A stretch of DNA of 64,000 nt from Vreelandella titanicae BH1. GTDB lineage: Bacteria > Pseudomonadota > Gammaproteobacteria > Pseudomonadales > Halomonadaceae. The notes beneath the pieces are model-generated. The model ran no database searches. It was not told the DNA's origin and was given only the letters and a program-made list of their open reading frames with translations. Below, piece after piece: positions 55,473-64,000 of the stretch. Location: NCBI RefSeq assembly GCF_000336575.1, contig NZ_AOPO01000007.1, forward strand, positions 124,001 to 188,000, written 5' to 3'. Each line of letters starts with the position of its first letter. The stretch's first letter is position 1. The translations under genes and the position numbers were made by a program.

Positions 55473-58205
55473 TTAGGCTGCGCCGATCATCTTGCGCAAC
55501 ACGTAGTGAAGGATACCACCGTGACGGTAGTAAGCCAGCTCGTTTACCGTATCAATTCGGCACTTGGCATCAACGCTACGTTCCCCGTCGGCATTTTTGA
55601 TCACGATTTTGACCGTGCCACCTGGCGTCAGGTCGCTTAATCCGGCAATCGAAATCTCTTCATCGCCGGTTAACCCCAACGTTTTACGGCTTTCGCCTTC
55701 GGCAAACTGCAGCGGTACAACGCCCATGCCGATCAGGTTAGAGCGGTGGATGCGCTCGAAGGATTCGGCAATCACCGCGCGAACGCCCAGCAAACGGGTG
55801 CCTTTGGCCGCCCAATCCCGTGAGGAGCCGGTGCCGTACTCTTTACCGGCGATCACGACGAGCGGTTTGCCTTCCTCTTTGTACTTCATGGCCGCATCGT
55901 AAATGGCCATCTGCTCGCCGCTGGGTACGTGGCGTGTTTCACCGCCGACCACACCGTCGAGCATCTCGTTTTTGATCCGCACGTTGGCGAAGGTGCCGCG
56001 CATCATGACTTCATGGTTACCCCGGCGTGAGCCGTAGGAGTTGAAGTCGACCGGCCTGACGCCGTGTTCTTGCAGATAGCGCCCGGCGGGGCTGTCAGGC
56101 TTGATGGCACCGGCAGGGGAGATATGGTCGGTGGTCACCGAATCACCCAGCATGGCAAGCACGCGGGCACTGTGCACATCTTCGATGGCATCCGGCTCGC
56201 GGCCCATGCCTTCAAAGAAGGGCGGGTGCTGAATGTAGGTGGATTCAGGCCACTGATAGACCTTGCTTTCTGACACGTCGATGGCTTTCCAGACATCGTC
56301 ACCCTCAAACACTGCGCCGTATTCTTTACGGAACATGGCGGTGTTGACCTGCTCGACGGCGCTGGCAATCTCGGCCTGACTGGGCCAGATATCTTTGAGG
56401 TAGACCGGGTCGCCGTTGCTATCTTTGCCCAACGGCGCCTGGGTAAGGTCAAGCTGGACATTACCCGCCAGGGCGTAAGCCACCACCAGGGGCGGCGAGG
56501 CCAGCCAGTTGGTTTTGACCAACGGGTGTACACGGCCCTCAAAGTTACGGTTACCGGAGAGCACCGAGGCCACGGCAAGATCGCCGCTGTTGATCGCTTT
56601 TTCGATCTCATCAGGCAGCGGGCCTGAGTTACCGATACAGGTGGTGCAGCCGTAGCCGACGAGGTTGAAGCCCAGTGCATCCAAGTCATCGTTTAATTCA
56701 GCGGCTTCCAGATAATCGGTGACCACTTTGGAACCTGGTGCTAAGGAGGTTTTCACCCAGGGCTTCGTGGTTAACCCCTTTTCACGCGCTTTACGTGCCA
56801 GCAGCCCAGCGGCCATCATCACGCTGGGGTTGGAGGTGTTGGTGCACGAGGTAATCGCCGCAATCACCACCGCCCCGGGGTCAAGGCTGAAATCATGGTC
56901 ATCAAGCGTAACGGCCTGGCTGGTGTCATGCTCGAAGCTGCGCCTCACCCCCACGGCGGTTTGGCCGCCTTCAGAAGAGAGTTCCCCCTTTGCGTTGGCA
57001 TCCGCGTTGACGTCTTCCTGCATGAACTTGTCAAAGGCCGCCGCCATGTCTTTCAGCGCCACGCGATCCTGCGGACGTTTGGGGCCGGCCAGGCTGGCCT
57101 CTACCTCGGTCATGTCCAGTGCTAGGGCGTCGGTGAAGATCGGCTCGTCATTAGGTTCACGCCACAGCCCTTGGGCCTTGCTATAGGCTTCCACCAGGGC
57201 GACTTGCTCATCTTCACGCCCCGTCAGGCGCATATAGTTCAGGGTTTCTTCATCCACTGGGAAGAAACCACAGGTAGCACCATACTCGGGGGCCATATTG
57301 GCGATCGTGGCACGATCCGCCAGCGGCAGGTCTTTCAAACCATCGCCGTAGAACTCGACAAATTTACCCACCACGCCTTTTTTACGCAGCATCTCGGTAA
57401 CGGTGAGTACCAGGTCAGTGGCGGTAATACCTTCGCGTAGCTTGCCGGTTAATTTAAAGCCAATCACTTCGGGGATCAGCATCGACACCGGCTGACCGAG
57501 CATGGCCGCTTCGGCTTCAATACCGCCCACGCCCCAGCCAAGCACGCCCAGGCCGTTGATCATGGTGGTGTGAGAGTCAGTGCCCACGAGGGTGTCGGGG
57601 TAGGCAAAGGTCTTGCCGTCTTCGTCCTTCGTCCATACCGTTCTGCCTAGGTACTCCAGGTTGACCTGGTGACAAATACCGGTACCGGGGGGAACGACGC
57701 TAAAGTTATCAAACGCCTGCTGGCCCCAGCGTAGAAACTCGTAGCGCTCGCGGTTGCGCTGCATTTCGATATCGACGTTCTCTTGAAACGCCGCCGGGTT
57801 GCCGAACTTATCGACCATTACCGAGTGGTCGATAACGAGATCGACGGGGGAAAGCGGGTTGATCTTCGCCGGGTCTTCGCCCAGCTTTTCTACCGCGGCG
57901 CGCATGGAGGCTAAATCCACCACGCCGGGCACGCCGGTAAAGTCCTGCATGAGTACCCGCGCCGGGCGGTAGCCGATTTCGCGGCTGGATTTGCCCTCGG
58001 CCTGCCAGTCGACCAGGGCCTGCATATCTTCCTGATCTACGCTTTCGTCGTCGGCGAAGCGCAGCTGGTTTTCGAGTAGAATCTTGAGCGTCTTGGGTAG
58101 CCGGTCAATGCTGCCCAGGGTCTCGGCCGCGTGGGGCAGGCTGTAGTAGTGATAGGTTTTACTACCAACCTCTAGGGTGTTTAGCGTATCGGGTATCTTG
58201 CTCAT
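55473..58205 (-). CDS. acnA: Aconitate hydratase A
   Basis: A 910-residue aconitase of the AcnA/IRP1 type, converting citrate to isocitrate in the TCA cycle. It begins [20 protein letters not shown] after a GAGGAGAG ribosome site; the longer frame has no such site. Iron-sulfur ligand cysteines are in TSCTNTSNP and [14 protein letters not shown], and the active-site Arg/Ser motif is [12 protein letters not shown]. The swivel domain carries [19 protein letters not shown]. The length is slightly above E. coli AcnA (891). Confidence 0.97.
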   Translation of the reverse strand: MSKIPDTLNTLEVGSKTYHYYSLPHAAETLGSIDRLPKTLKILLENQLRFADDESVDQEDMQALVDWQAEGKSSREIGYRPARVLMQDFTGVPGVVDLASMRAAVEKLGEDPAKINPLSPVDLVIDHSVMVDKFGNPAAFQENVDIEMQRNRERYEFLRWGQQAFDNFSVVPPGTGICHQVNLEYLGRTVWTKDEDGKTFAYPDTLVGTDSHTTMINGLGVLGWGVGGIEAEAAMLGQPVSMLIPEVIGFKLTGKLREGITATDLVLTVTEMLRKKGVVGKFVEFYGDGLKDLPLADRATIANMAPEYGATCGFFPVDEETLNYMRLTGREDEQVALVEAYSKAQGLWREPNDEPIFTDALALDMTEVEASLAGPKRPQDRVALKDMAAAFDKFMQEDVNADANAKGELSSEGGQTAVGVRRSFEHDTSQAVTLDDHDFSLDPGAVVIAAITSCTNTSNPSVMMAAGLLARKAREKGLTTKPWVKTSLAPGSKVVTDYLEAAELNDDLDALGFNLVGYGCTTCIGNSGPLPDEIEKAINSGDLAVASVLSGNRNFEGRVHPLVKTNWLASPPLVVAYALAGNVQLDLTQAPLGKDSNGDPVYLKDIWPSQAEIASAVEQVNTAMFRKEYGAVFEGDDVWKAIDVSESKVYQWPESTYIQHPPFFEGMGREPDAIEDVHSARVLAMLGDSVTTDHISPAGAIKPDSPAGRYLQEHGVRPVDFNSYGSRRGNHEVMMRGTFANVRIKNEMLDGVVGGETRHVPSGEQMAIYDAAMKYKEEGKPLVVIAGKEYGTGSSRDWAAKGTRLLGVRAVIAESFERIHRSNLIGMGVVPLQFAEGESRKTLGLTGDEEISIAGLSDLTPGGTVKIVIKNADGERSVDAKCRIDTVNELAYYRHGGILHYVLRKMIGAA

Positions 58206-58360
58206 ATCTCTCTCCTCTGGTTGCTGAGCGCAGCGCTCAGCATGACGGTCACGATCTTTCTTTAGTATAGATTTCCCCCCAGTATGGCGTTGATTTAGTA
58301 ATAACACATGGGTCTTTGCACAGAGGCTTTCAAGGTTTCTTCGCCTAATAGCGTAGATGA

Positions 58361-59428
<1,068 letters not shown>

Positions 59429-59471
59429 AACCATTGTCACAACGCCGTGAATGAGTTGAAGCGCCTAATGA

Positions 59472-60008
59472 TTAACAGTCGATAGGCGCTTCATCAATCC
59501 TTAGCCGCCCTAATTGGCTAAGTACCAGCTTTTTACCCTTAGAGCCCACGGCGCCGCTGGTTGAGCAAATAGCAAAACTGCCGTTATAACCGCTGGTATA
59601 GCCCAGCGGGCTGTAACGGATACGCGACCAGCCCCGGTTGTAGGTCACTTGTGTGCCTTGTTGCGCGGGCACAATGCGCAAAATGTCTTCTTCAGTGATG
59701 CTATCGGTTTTATTGCCCCACACAATCATAAGCTCTCCACCCCAGTCATTAGCGCAAGCCTCACGGTTCTGCGAGGCTGGGCAAAGCGTCAGCTGGCGGC
59801 GTTGGCTAATCGCTGTATTACGCGCGAACGAAAACGCACTCTGGAATCGATTGACCTCGCTAGTCTGTGCGGTACGCTCCCCCAATGCTTGAAAATTGGG
59901 TAGCCCCCAGGCGGCGATGATTCCAACCAACAGCAGGGTGATCAGTAGCTCGAGCAGTGTAAACCCGTTTTCAGGTGTGGTGTGCGTCTTGACGTAAAAA
60001 CTGCTCAT
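59472..60008 (-). CDS. FimT/GspH-type pseudopilin
   Basis: A 178-residue minor pseudopilin: ENG|FTLLELLITLLLVGIIAAWG with Glu5, then the GspH domain (SAFSFARNTAISQRRQLTLC and GWSRIRYSPLGYTSGYNGSF) and a C-terminal Cys pair. It is a candidate for the FimU/FimT subunit missing from the pilE-V-W-X operon 45 kb upstream. It stands alone between trxB and thiO. FimT-type pilins in naturally transformable bacteria bind DNA; whether that applies here is unknown. Confidence 0.9.
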   Translation of the reverse strand: MSSFYVKTHTTPENGFTLLELLITLLLVGIIAAWGLPNFQALGERTAQTSEVNRFQSAFSFARNTAISQRRQLTLCPASQNREACANDWGGELMIVWGNKTDSITEEDILRIVPAQQGTQVTYNRGWSRIRYSPLGYTSGYNGSFAICSTSGAVGSKGKKLVLSQLGRLRIDEAPIDC

Positions 60009-60142
60009 CGCCTCTCCTCACTTGACCTTGTTATCGCCCGCGCTATGCTCACTCTCCTTTACCAGTAGCGAACATATCGTCGTTAATAGGTCATCCTAGG
60101 CGGCGCTACGCTTTTTTTATGTAAGCCAAAACGGACAATTTT

Positions 60143-61258
60143 GTGAGCGATTTCTTAATTATTGGCGGCGGCGTGATCGGTATGATGACAGCGCTGCAGT
60201 TAGCCGATGCCGGTCACCAGGTCACACTGGTTGATCGTGGTGAGTGCGGTAAAGAGGCATCCTGGGCGGGCGGTGGTATCGTTTCGCCGCTCTATCCCTG
60301 GCGCTACGACTCTGCGGTATCGCAACTTTCCCGCTGGTCGGAAGGCGTTTACCCCTCTTTGGCCCTGCGCTTATTGGAAGAGACCGGTATTGACCCCGAA
60401 TATCGTCAAAAAGGGCTGCTCTACCTAAATGTGGACGATGCCGACCAAGCGCTGCAATGGGCACGCCAGCTGGGGAAACCGCTAGAGCGGGTAGGGGCAG
60501 ACTTTGTTCACGCTAAAGAACCTGGTGTGGCAATGGCTGACGATAGCGCGCTATGGATGCCGACGCTGGGCAGTGTGCGCAATCCGCGTTTAGCCAAGGC
60601 GTTGAAGGCGCGGTTAGCGGCGATGCCCCAGGTAACGCTGAAAGAGCAGTGCGAGGTCAGTGGTTTTATTCAACAGGGTGGCAAAGTAGAGGGCATCGTT
60701 GAAGGCGTGGTGACGTCTCAGGGGCTGATAACGGCTGAACGCATTATTGTTTGCGGCGGCGCTTGGGCTGCGCAGCTCTTGTCGCAGTTGAATGTGCAGT
60801 TGCCGGTAAGACCCGTTAAAGGTCAGATGATCGCTTACCAAGCACCCAAAGGGTTGGTGCAGCGCGTGGTGTTAAAAGATGGGCGCTATATTATTCCGCG
60901 TGCAGATGGCTTGCTATTGGTCGGTTCTACATTGGAAGAGGCGGGGTTTGACAAGCGCACCGATGAGGCGGCATTGGCGTCGCTAAAACAGAGTGCTGAA
61001 GCGATCCTGCCCGCTTTGGCAACGTGCCCGGTAGCACACCAGTGGGCCGGCCTGCGGCCTGGATCCCCAACGGGCATTCCCTTTATCGGCGCGCTGCCTG
61101 AATGGAGTAACGTCTTCGTCAATGCCGGGCACTATCGCAACGGCTTGGTGCTGGCGCCTGCTTCGACCCATTTACTGGTGGATCAACTGCTGGGGCGCGA
61201 GCCACTAATTGACCCCGCGCCTTACCAACTTACGCCAGAGCGGCTAATACAGGCTTAA
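60143..61258 (+). CDS. thiO: Glycine oxidase ThiO
   Basis: A 371-residue FAD-dependent D-amino acid oxidase family enzyme, starting with GTG. It has the dinucleotide motif LIIGGGVIGMMTALQLADAG, the SWAGGGIVSPLYPWRY stretch typical of ThiO, and C-terminal GHYRNGLVLAPAST. It oxidises glycine to iminoglycine for the thiazole part of thiamine. Other thi genes are not near. The stop overlaps the end of the convergent PP0621-family gene. Confidence 0.9.
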   Translation: MSDFLIIGGGVIGMMTALQLADAGHQVTLVDRGECGKEASWAGGGIVSPLYPWRYDSAVSQLSRWSEGVYPSLALRLLEETGIDPEYRQKGLLYLNVDDADQALQWARQLGKPLERVGADFVHAKEPGVAMADDSALWMPTLGSVRNPRLAKALKARLAAMPQVTLKEQCEVSGFIQQGGKVEGIVEGVVTSQGLITAERIIVCGGAWAAQLLSQLNVQLPVRPVKGQMIAYQAPKGLVQRVVLKDGRYIIPRADGLLLVGSTLEEAGFDKRTDEAALASLKQSAEAILPALATCPVAHQWAGLRPGSPTGIPFIGALPEWSNVFVNAGHYRNGLVLAPASTHLLVDQLLGREPLIDPAPYQLTPERLIQA

Positions 61259-61527
61259 GGTGTGCCGTCTTTATCCTGCTGCTCCTGCAGGAAGCGGTCG
61301 CGATGGGCGCTGGAGCAGAACCACTGCTCCTGGTCACGCAGTGCTTCGTCTTCAGGAACGTGCACCTCACACCAGCGGCAGCGCACCATTTTGCCACCCT
61401 CGTGGCGGTTGACTTTTTTATGCTGCGCTTCATGCTCAAGCTTACGTTGCCGGTATATGCCGTATAGCTTTAAACCGGCATAGAATATAACGGCGAAGAT
61501 AATCAGCCGAATGATCAAGAGGTTCAT
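61255..61527 (-). CDS. PP0621-family protein
   Basis: A 90-residue protein with one N-terminal membrane helix (MNLLIIRLIIFAVIFYAGLK) and a small cytoplasmic part with four Cys/His residues, MVRCRWCEVHVPEDEAL and WFCSSAHRDRF, probably a zinc site. The family is conserved in gammaproteobacteria and unstudied. I prefer the start at 61527 over the longer frame to 61563 because the helix begins there. Confidence 0.8.
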   Translation of the reverse strand: MNLLIIRLIIFAVIFYAGLKLYGIYRQRKLEHEAQHKKVNRHEGGKMVRCRWCEVHVPEDEALRDQEQWFCSSAHRDRFLQEQQDKDGTP

Positions 61528-61670
61528 CCTTTTGTGTCTCCCAAAGTGGGAATCTAGGCACAAGGCGTTAGGATAGACCCGCAGCCTTTGCCAGTTGGCG
61601 GCCCTTGCGGGACAATACGACTATGTTGGTGTAACCCTATTTTAAAGATTCTCAAGAGATTTTGACGCCC

Positions 61671-63305
61671 ATGCAAGACTTAACGCTGGTAATGGCCCAA
61701 CTCGATCCTCTGGTCGGGGATATTCCCGGCAATGCCGCACGCGCGATTGAAGCAGTGCGCGAAGCGCGGATTGAGCATGGGGCGGATATTGTTGTCTTTC
61801 CAGAGCTTTTTTTGTCAGGCTACCCACCGGAAGACCTGCTGCTGCGCCCCTCAATGGAAACCCGCCTGCGTGAAGCTCGCGCGCTAATGGCATCGAAGGT
61901 CGCCAGTGATGTGTTGGTGATCATTGGCTATCCCGGCGTGCGGGAAGGCCGCTGTTACAACTTGGCGGGCCTGCTTTACAACGGCCAGTGGGAAGCTGAG
62001 TACGCCAAGCAGGCGCTGCCTAACTACCAAGTGTTCGATGAGCAGCGCTATTTCACGCCCGGCACTGAAACGCTGGTGTATGAGCATAAAGGTGCCAAAC
62101 TGGGCATCGTGATCTGCGAAGACCTATGGGATGGCGTGCCGGTTAAGGCCGCCGCGCAAGCGGGCGCTGAGGTGCTGGTTTCCTTGCACGCCTCTCCTTA
62201 TCACCAGGACAAGCCCGCGGAACGGCTGCGCCTGTTGGAGAAACACGCCCAGGATACGCAGCTTCCAATTGTGTATGTGAACACCATCGGTGGCCAAGAT
62301 GAACTGGTCTTTGATGGCGGCTCTTGCTGCGTTAACGCCAGCGGTGAGCTGCAGGTGCTGGCACCGTATTGGCAGGCGGGCCTGATGCCAGTTCAGTTTT
62401 TGCAAACCAGCGCGACGGTTTGGGAACCCCAAGCCGGAGAGATTGACCCCGAGGTAGAACCGGAAGAGAGCCTTTACTGTGCGTTAGTTACCGGGCTGCG
62501 CGATTACGTCAACAAGAGCGGTTTTGAGGGCGTGGTGTTGGGGCTTTCCGGCGGTATCGACTCAGCGCTTTCGCTGGCGATTGCGGTTGACGCACTGGGC
62601 CCTCAACGGGTGCAGGCGGTGATGATGCCGTACCACTACACCGCGGATATCTCCAAGCAGGATGCTGCAGAACAGGCCAACATGCTCGGCGTCCACTATG
62701 AGATCATGCCGATCGAGCCCATGGTAGAAGCCTTTATGGGCACGCTGGCAGAGAGCTTCGCAGGAACTGAGCGAGATACCACCGAAGAGAACCTGCAGTC
62801 CCGCTGTCGCGGGGTGCTGCTGATGGCGATCTCCAATAAAAAAGGCTTGATGGTACTGACTACCGGTAACAAGAGTGAAATGGCGGTGGGCTACGCCACG
62901 CTGTATGGCGATATGGTGGGCGGTTTTAATGCTATCAAAGACGTGTATAAAACTTGGGTGTATCGCTTGGCTCGCTGGCGCAATACGCAATCACCTGCGA
63001 TCCCCGAGCGGGTCATTGAGCGCCCACCCAGTGCGGAGCTGGCGCCGGACCAGCAGGATAGCGACTCTTTACCCGATTACGACGTGCTCGACGCTATCTT
63101 ATTAAGCTATATCGAAGGCGACATGAGCGCTGAAGCGATCATCGCTGGTGGCTTTGACGCTGAAGACGTCTATAAAGTGGTGAAGCTGGTTGACCGCTGC
63201 GAGTATAAGCGCCGCCAGGCGCCCATTGGTGTCCGGGTGACGCCTCGGGGCTTTGGTCGCGACCGCCGCTATCCGATCGTCAATGGTTGGCAGCCCGGTG
63301 AGTAA
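61671..63305 (+). CDS. nadE: Glutamine-dependent NAD synthetase
   Basis: A 544-residue two-domain enzyme. The N-terminal CN-hydrolase glutaminase has Glu45 (VVFPELFLSGY), a Lys in YAKQALPNYQVFDEQRYF and Cys in LGIVICEDLW; the C-terminal synthetase has the PP-loop motif LSGGIDSALS near residue 293 and TGNKSEMAVGYATLYGDMVG. It amidates deamido-NAD using glutamine. I start at MQDLTLVMAQL; the TTG three codons earlier is less likely. Confidence 0.95.
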   Translation: MQDLTLVMAQLDPLVGDIPGNAARAIEAVREARIEHGADIVVFPELFLSGYPPEDLLLRPSMETRLREARALMASKVASDVLVIIGYPGVREGRCYNLAGLLYNGQWEAEYAKQALPNYQVFDEQRYFTPGTETLVYEHKGAKLGIVICEDLWDGVPVKAAAQAGAEVLVSLHASPYHQDKPAERLRLLEKHAQDTQLPIVYVNTIGGQDELVFDGGSCCVNASGELQVLAPYWQAGLMPVQFLQTSATVWEPQAGEIDPEVEPEESLYCALVTGLRDYVNKSGFEGVVLGLSGGIDSALSLAIAVDALGPQRVQAVMMPYHYTADISKQDAAEQANMLGVHYEIMPIEPMVEAFMGTLAESFAGTERDTTEENLQSRCRGVLLMAISNKKGLMVLTTGNKSEMAVGYATLYGDMVGGFNAIKDVYKTWVYRLARWRNTQSPAIPERVIERPPSAELAPDQQDSDSLPDYDVLDAILLSYIEGDMSAEAIIAGGFDAEDVYKVVKLVDRCEYKRRQAPIGVRVTPRGFGRDRRYPIVNGWQPGE

Positions 63306-63332
63306 GCCTTTATGACGGGGACTACCTCCGTA

Positions 63333-64000
63333 TTAGGCGAGCATTGGTGGTGCAGCCAAACTGCGCTGTATCATCTCTGCAGCGGATACCGGCTTGCAAA
63401 AATAATATCCTTGGAAGGCATGACACTGGTGTTCGTTTAGGTGGCGCCAGTGCTCTTGGTTTTCGACACCTTCGGCGATAACCTGCAACCCGAGCGAACG
63501 CCCCATGGCAATAATGGTTTGTACGATGGCCTTATCGTCCGTGTCTTTATGCAGGTTGCGCACAAACGATTGATCGATTTTGATTTGATCTAAAGGGAGC
63601 CGTTTGAGGTACTGCAGCGACGAGTAGCCAGTGCCGAAATCGTCCAAGGAAAAGCTAACTCCCAGCGCTTTCAGCCGGTGCATGCGGGCAATGATGTCAT
63701 CTATTTCGCCAATCATAGTACTTTCTGTCAGCTCCAGCTTTAGCCGGTGGGCCGGAGCACCGCTTTTGGTTAGCACGCCGCAAACGGTGTCCACGAAGTC
63801 GGGCTGTTGAAACTGTTTGGCGCTGACGTTGACTGCTAATGTTAGATGCTGCGTGTTTTCGTCATTTGCCCAGATGACTAACTGTTCACAGGCTGTTTCG
63901 AGTACCCAGTTGCCAATCGGCATGATTAGACCCGTTTCCTCAGCTAGGGGGATAAAAGTACCCGGCGAGACAAACCCATGACGCGGGTGTTGCCAGCGGA
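63333..64000 (-). CDS. EAL-domain protein, C-terminal part (gene starts beyond the window)
   Basis: The frame is open to the window edge, so the N-terminus lies beyond it. The visible 220 or so residues are the main part of an EAL domain: LAEETGLIMPIGNWVLETAC, LKLELTESTM, SLDDFGTGYSSLQYLKRLPL, QIKIDQSFVRNL, QVIAEGVENQEHW and FQGYYFCKPVS. The catalytic residues seen here are present, so c-di-GMP phosphodiesterase activity is likely. A GGDEF or sensor domain may lie upstream. It would oppose the cyclase at 3467. Confidence 0.92.
   Translation of the reverse strand, partial: RWQHPRHGFVSPGTFIPLAEETGLIMPIGNWVLETACEQLVIWANDENTQHLTLAVNVSAKQFQQPDFVDTVCGVLTKSGAPAHRLKLELTESTMIGEIDDIIARMHRLKALGVSFSLDDFGTGYSSLQYLKRLPLDQIKIDQSFVRNLHKDTDDKAIVQTIIAMGRSLGLQVIAEGVENQEHWRHLNEHQCHAFQGYYFCKPVSAAEMIQRSLAAPPMLA

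Overview
The window looks like a chromosomal segment of a halophilic gammaproteobacterium, most likely a Halomonas-type organism. This is an inference from the moderately GC-rich housekeeping DNA, the rpsT-murJ-ribF-ileS-lspA-fkpB-ispH-pilin order, the acidic proteins and a Vibrio-type T6SS order; no rRNA or tRNA gene is visible to confirm it.

Layout. 1-1 kb: the 3' end of a sulfotransferase gene and a decayed APS-kinase (cysC) relic. 1.2-3.4 kb: a polar amino acid (cystine-type) ABC importer operon. 3.5-5.4 kb (minus strand): a membrane Cache-PAS-GGDEF diguanylate cyclase. 5.7-13.7 kb: rpsT, murJ, ribF, ileS, lspA, fkpB, ispH. 13.7-16.3 kb: a minor-pilin operon (pilE, pilV, pilW, pilX) for type IV pili, then trpS.

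17.6-44.5 kb: a complete type VI secretion system. hcp is divergent from the main operon tssB-C-E-F-G-tagH-tssJ-K-L-clpV-vasH-tagO-tssA-tssM, an order matching the large Vibrio cholerae cluster. It is followed by a GNAT-like gene, a 46-codon ORF, vgrG, a DUF2169 adaptor, a DUF4150 (PAAR-like) effector with a nuclease tail, and a YezG-like immunity gene. The hcp promoter has a clear sigma-54 -24/-12 element with three phased dyads upstream, which fits control by the encoded sigma-54 activator VasH.

44.5-52.2 kb: an array of damaged copies of the same effector module. Partial DUF2169, DUF4150 and VgrG copies carry different nuclease tails (GH-E type, WHH-like, a third HNH-like), each followed by AT-rich immunity candidates (ankyrin, SUKH, a second YezG-like, two TPR proteins, a membrane protein). 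The toxins are frameshifted, truncated or interrupted by stops, while most immunity frames are open. A short repeat with core TTCAGAATTCTGTGTCAGC lies at the cassette junctions.

52.3-64 kb: ordinary chromosome again, with a YeeE/YedE sulfur transporter, NAD-malic enzyme maeA, aconitase acnA, thioredoxin reductase trxB, a FimT/GspH-type pseudopilin, glycine oxidase thiO, a PP0621-family protein, glutamine-dependent NAD synthetase nadE, and the end of an EAL-domain gene.
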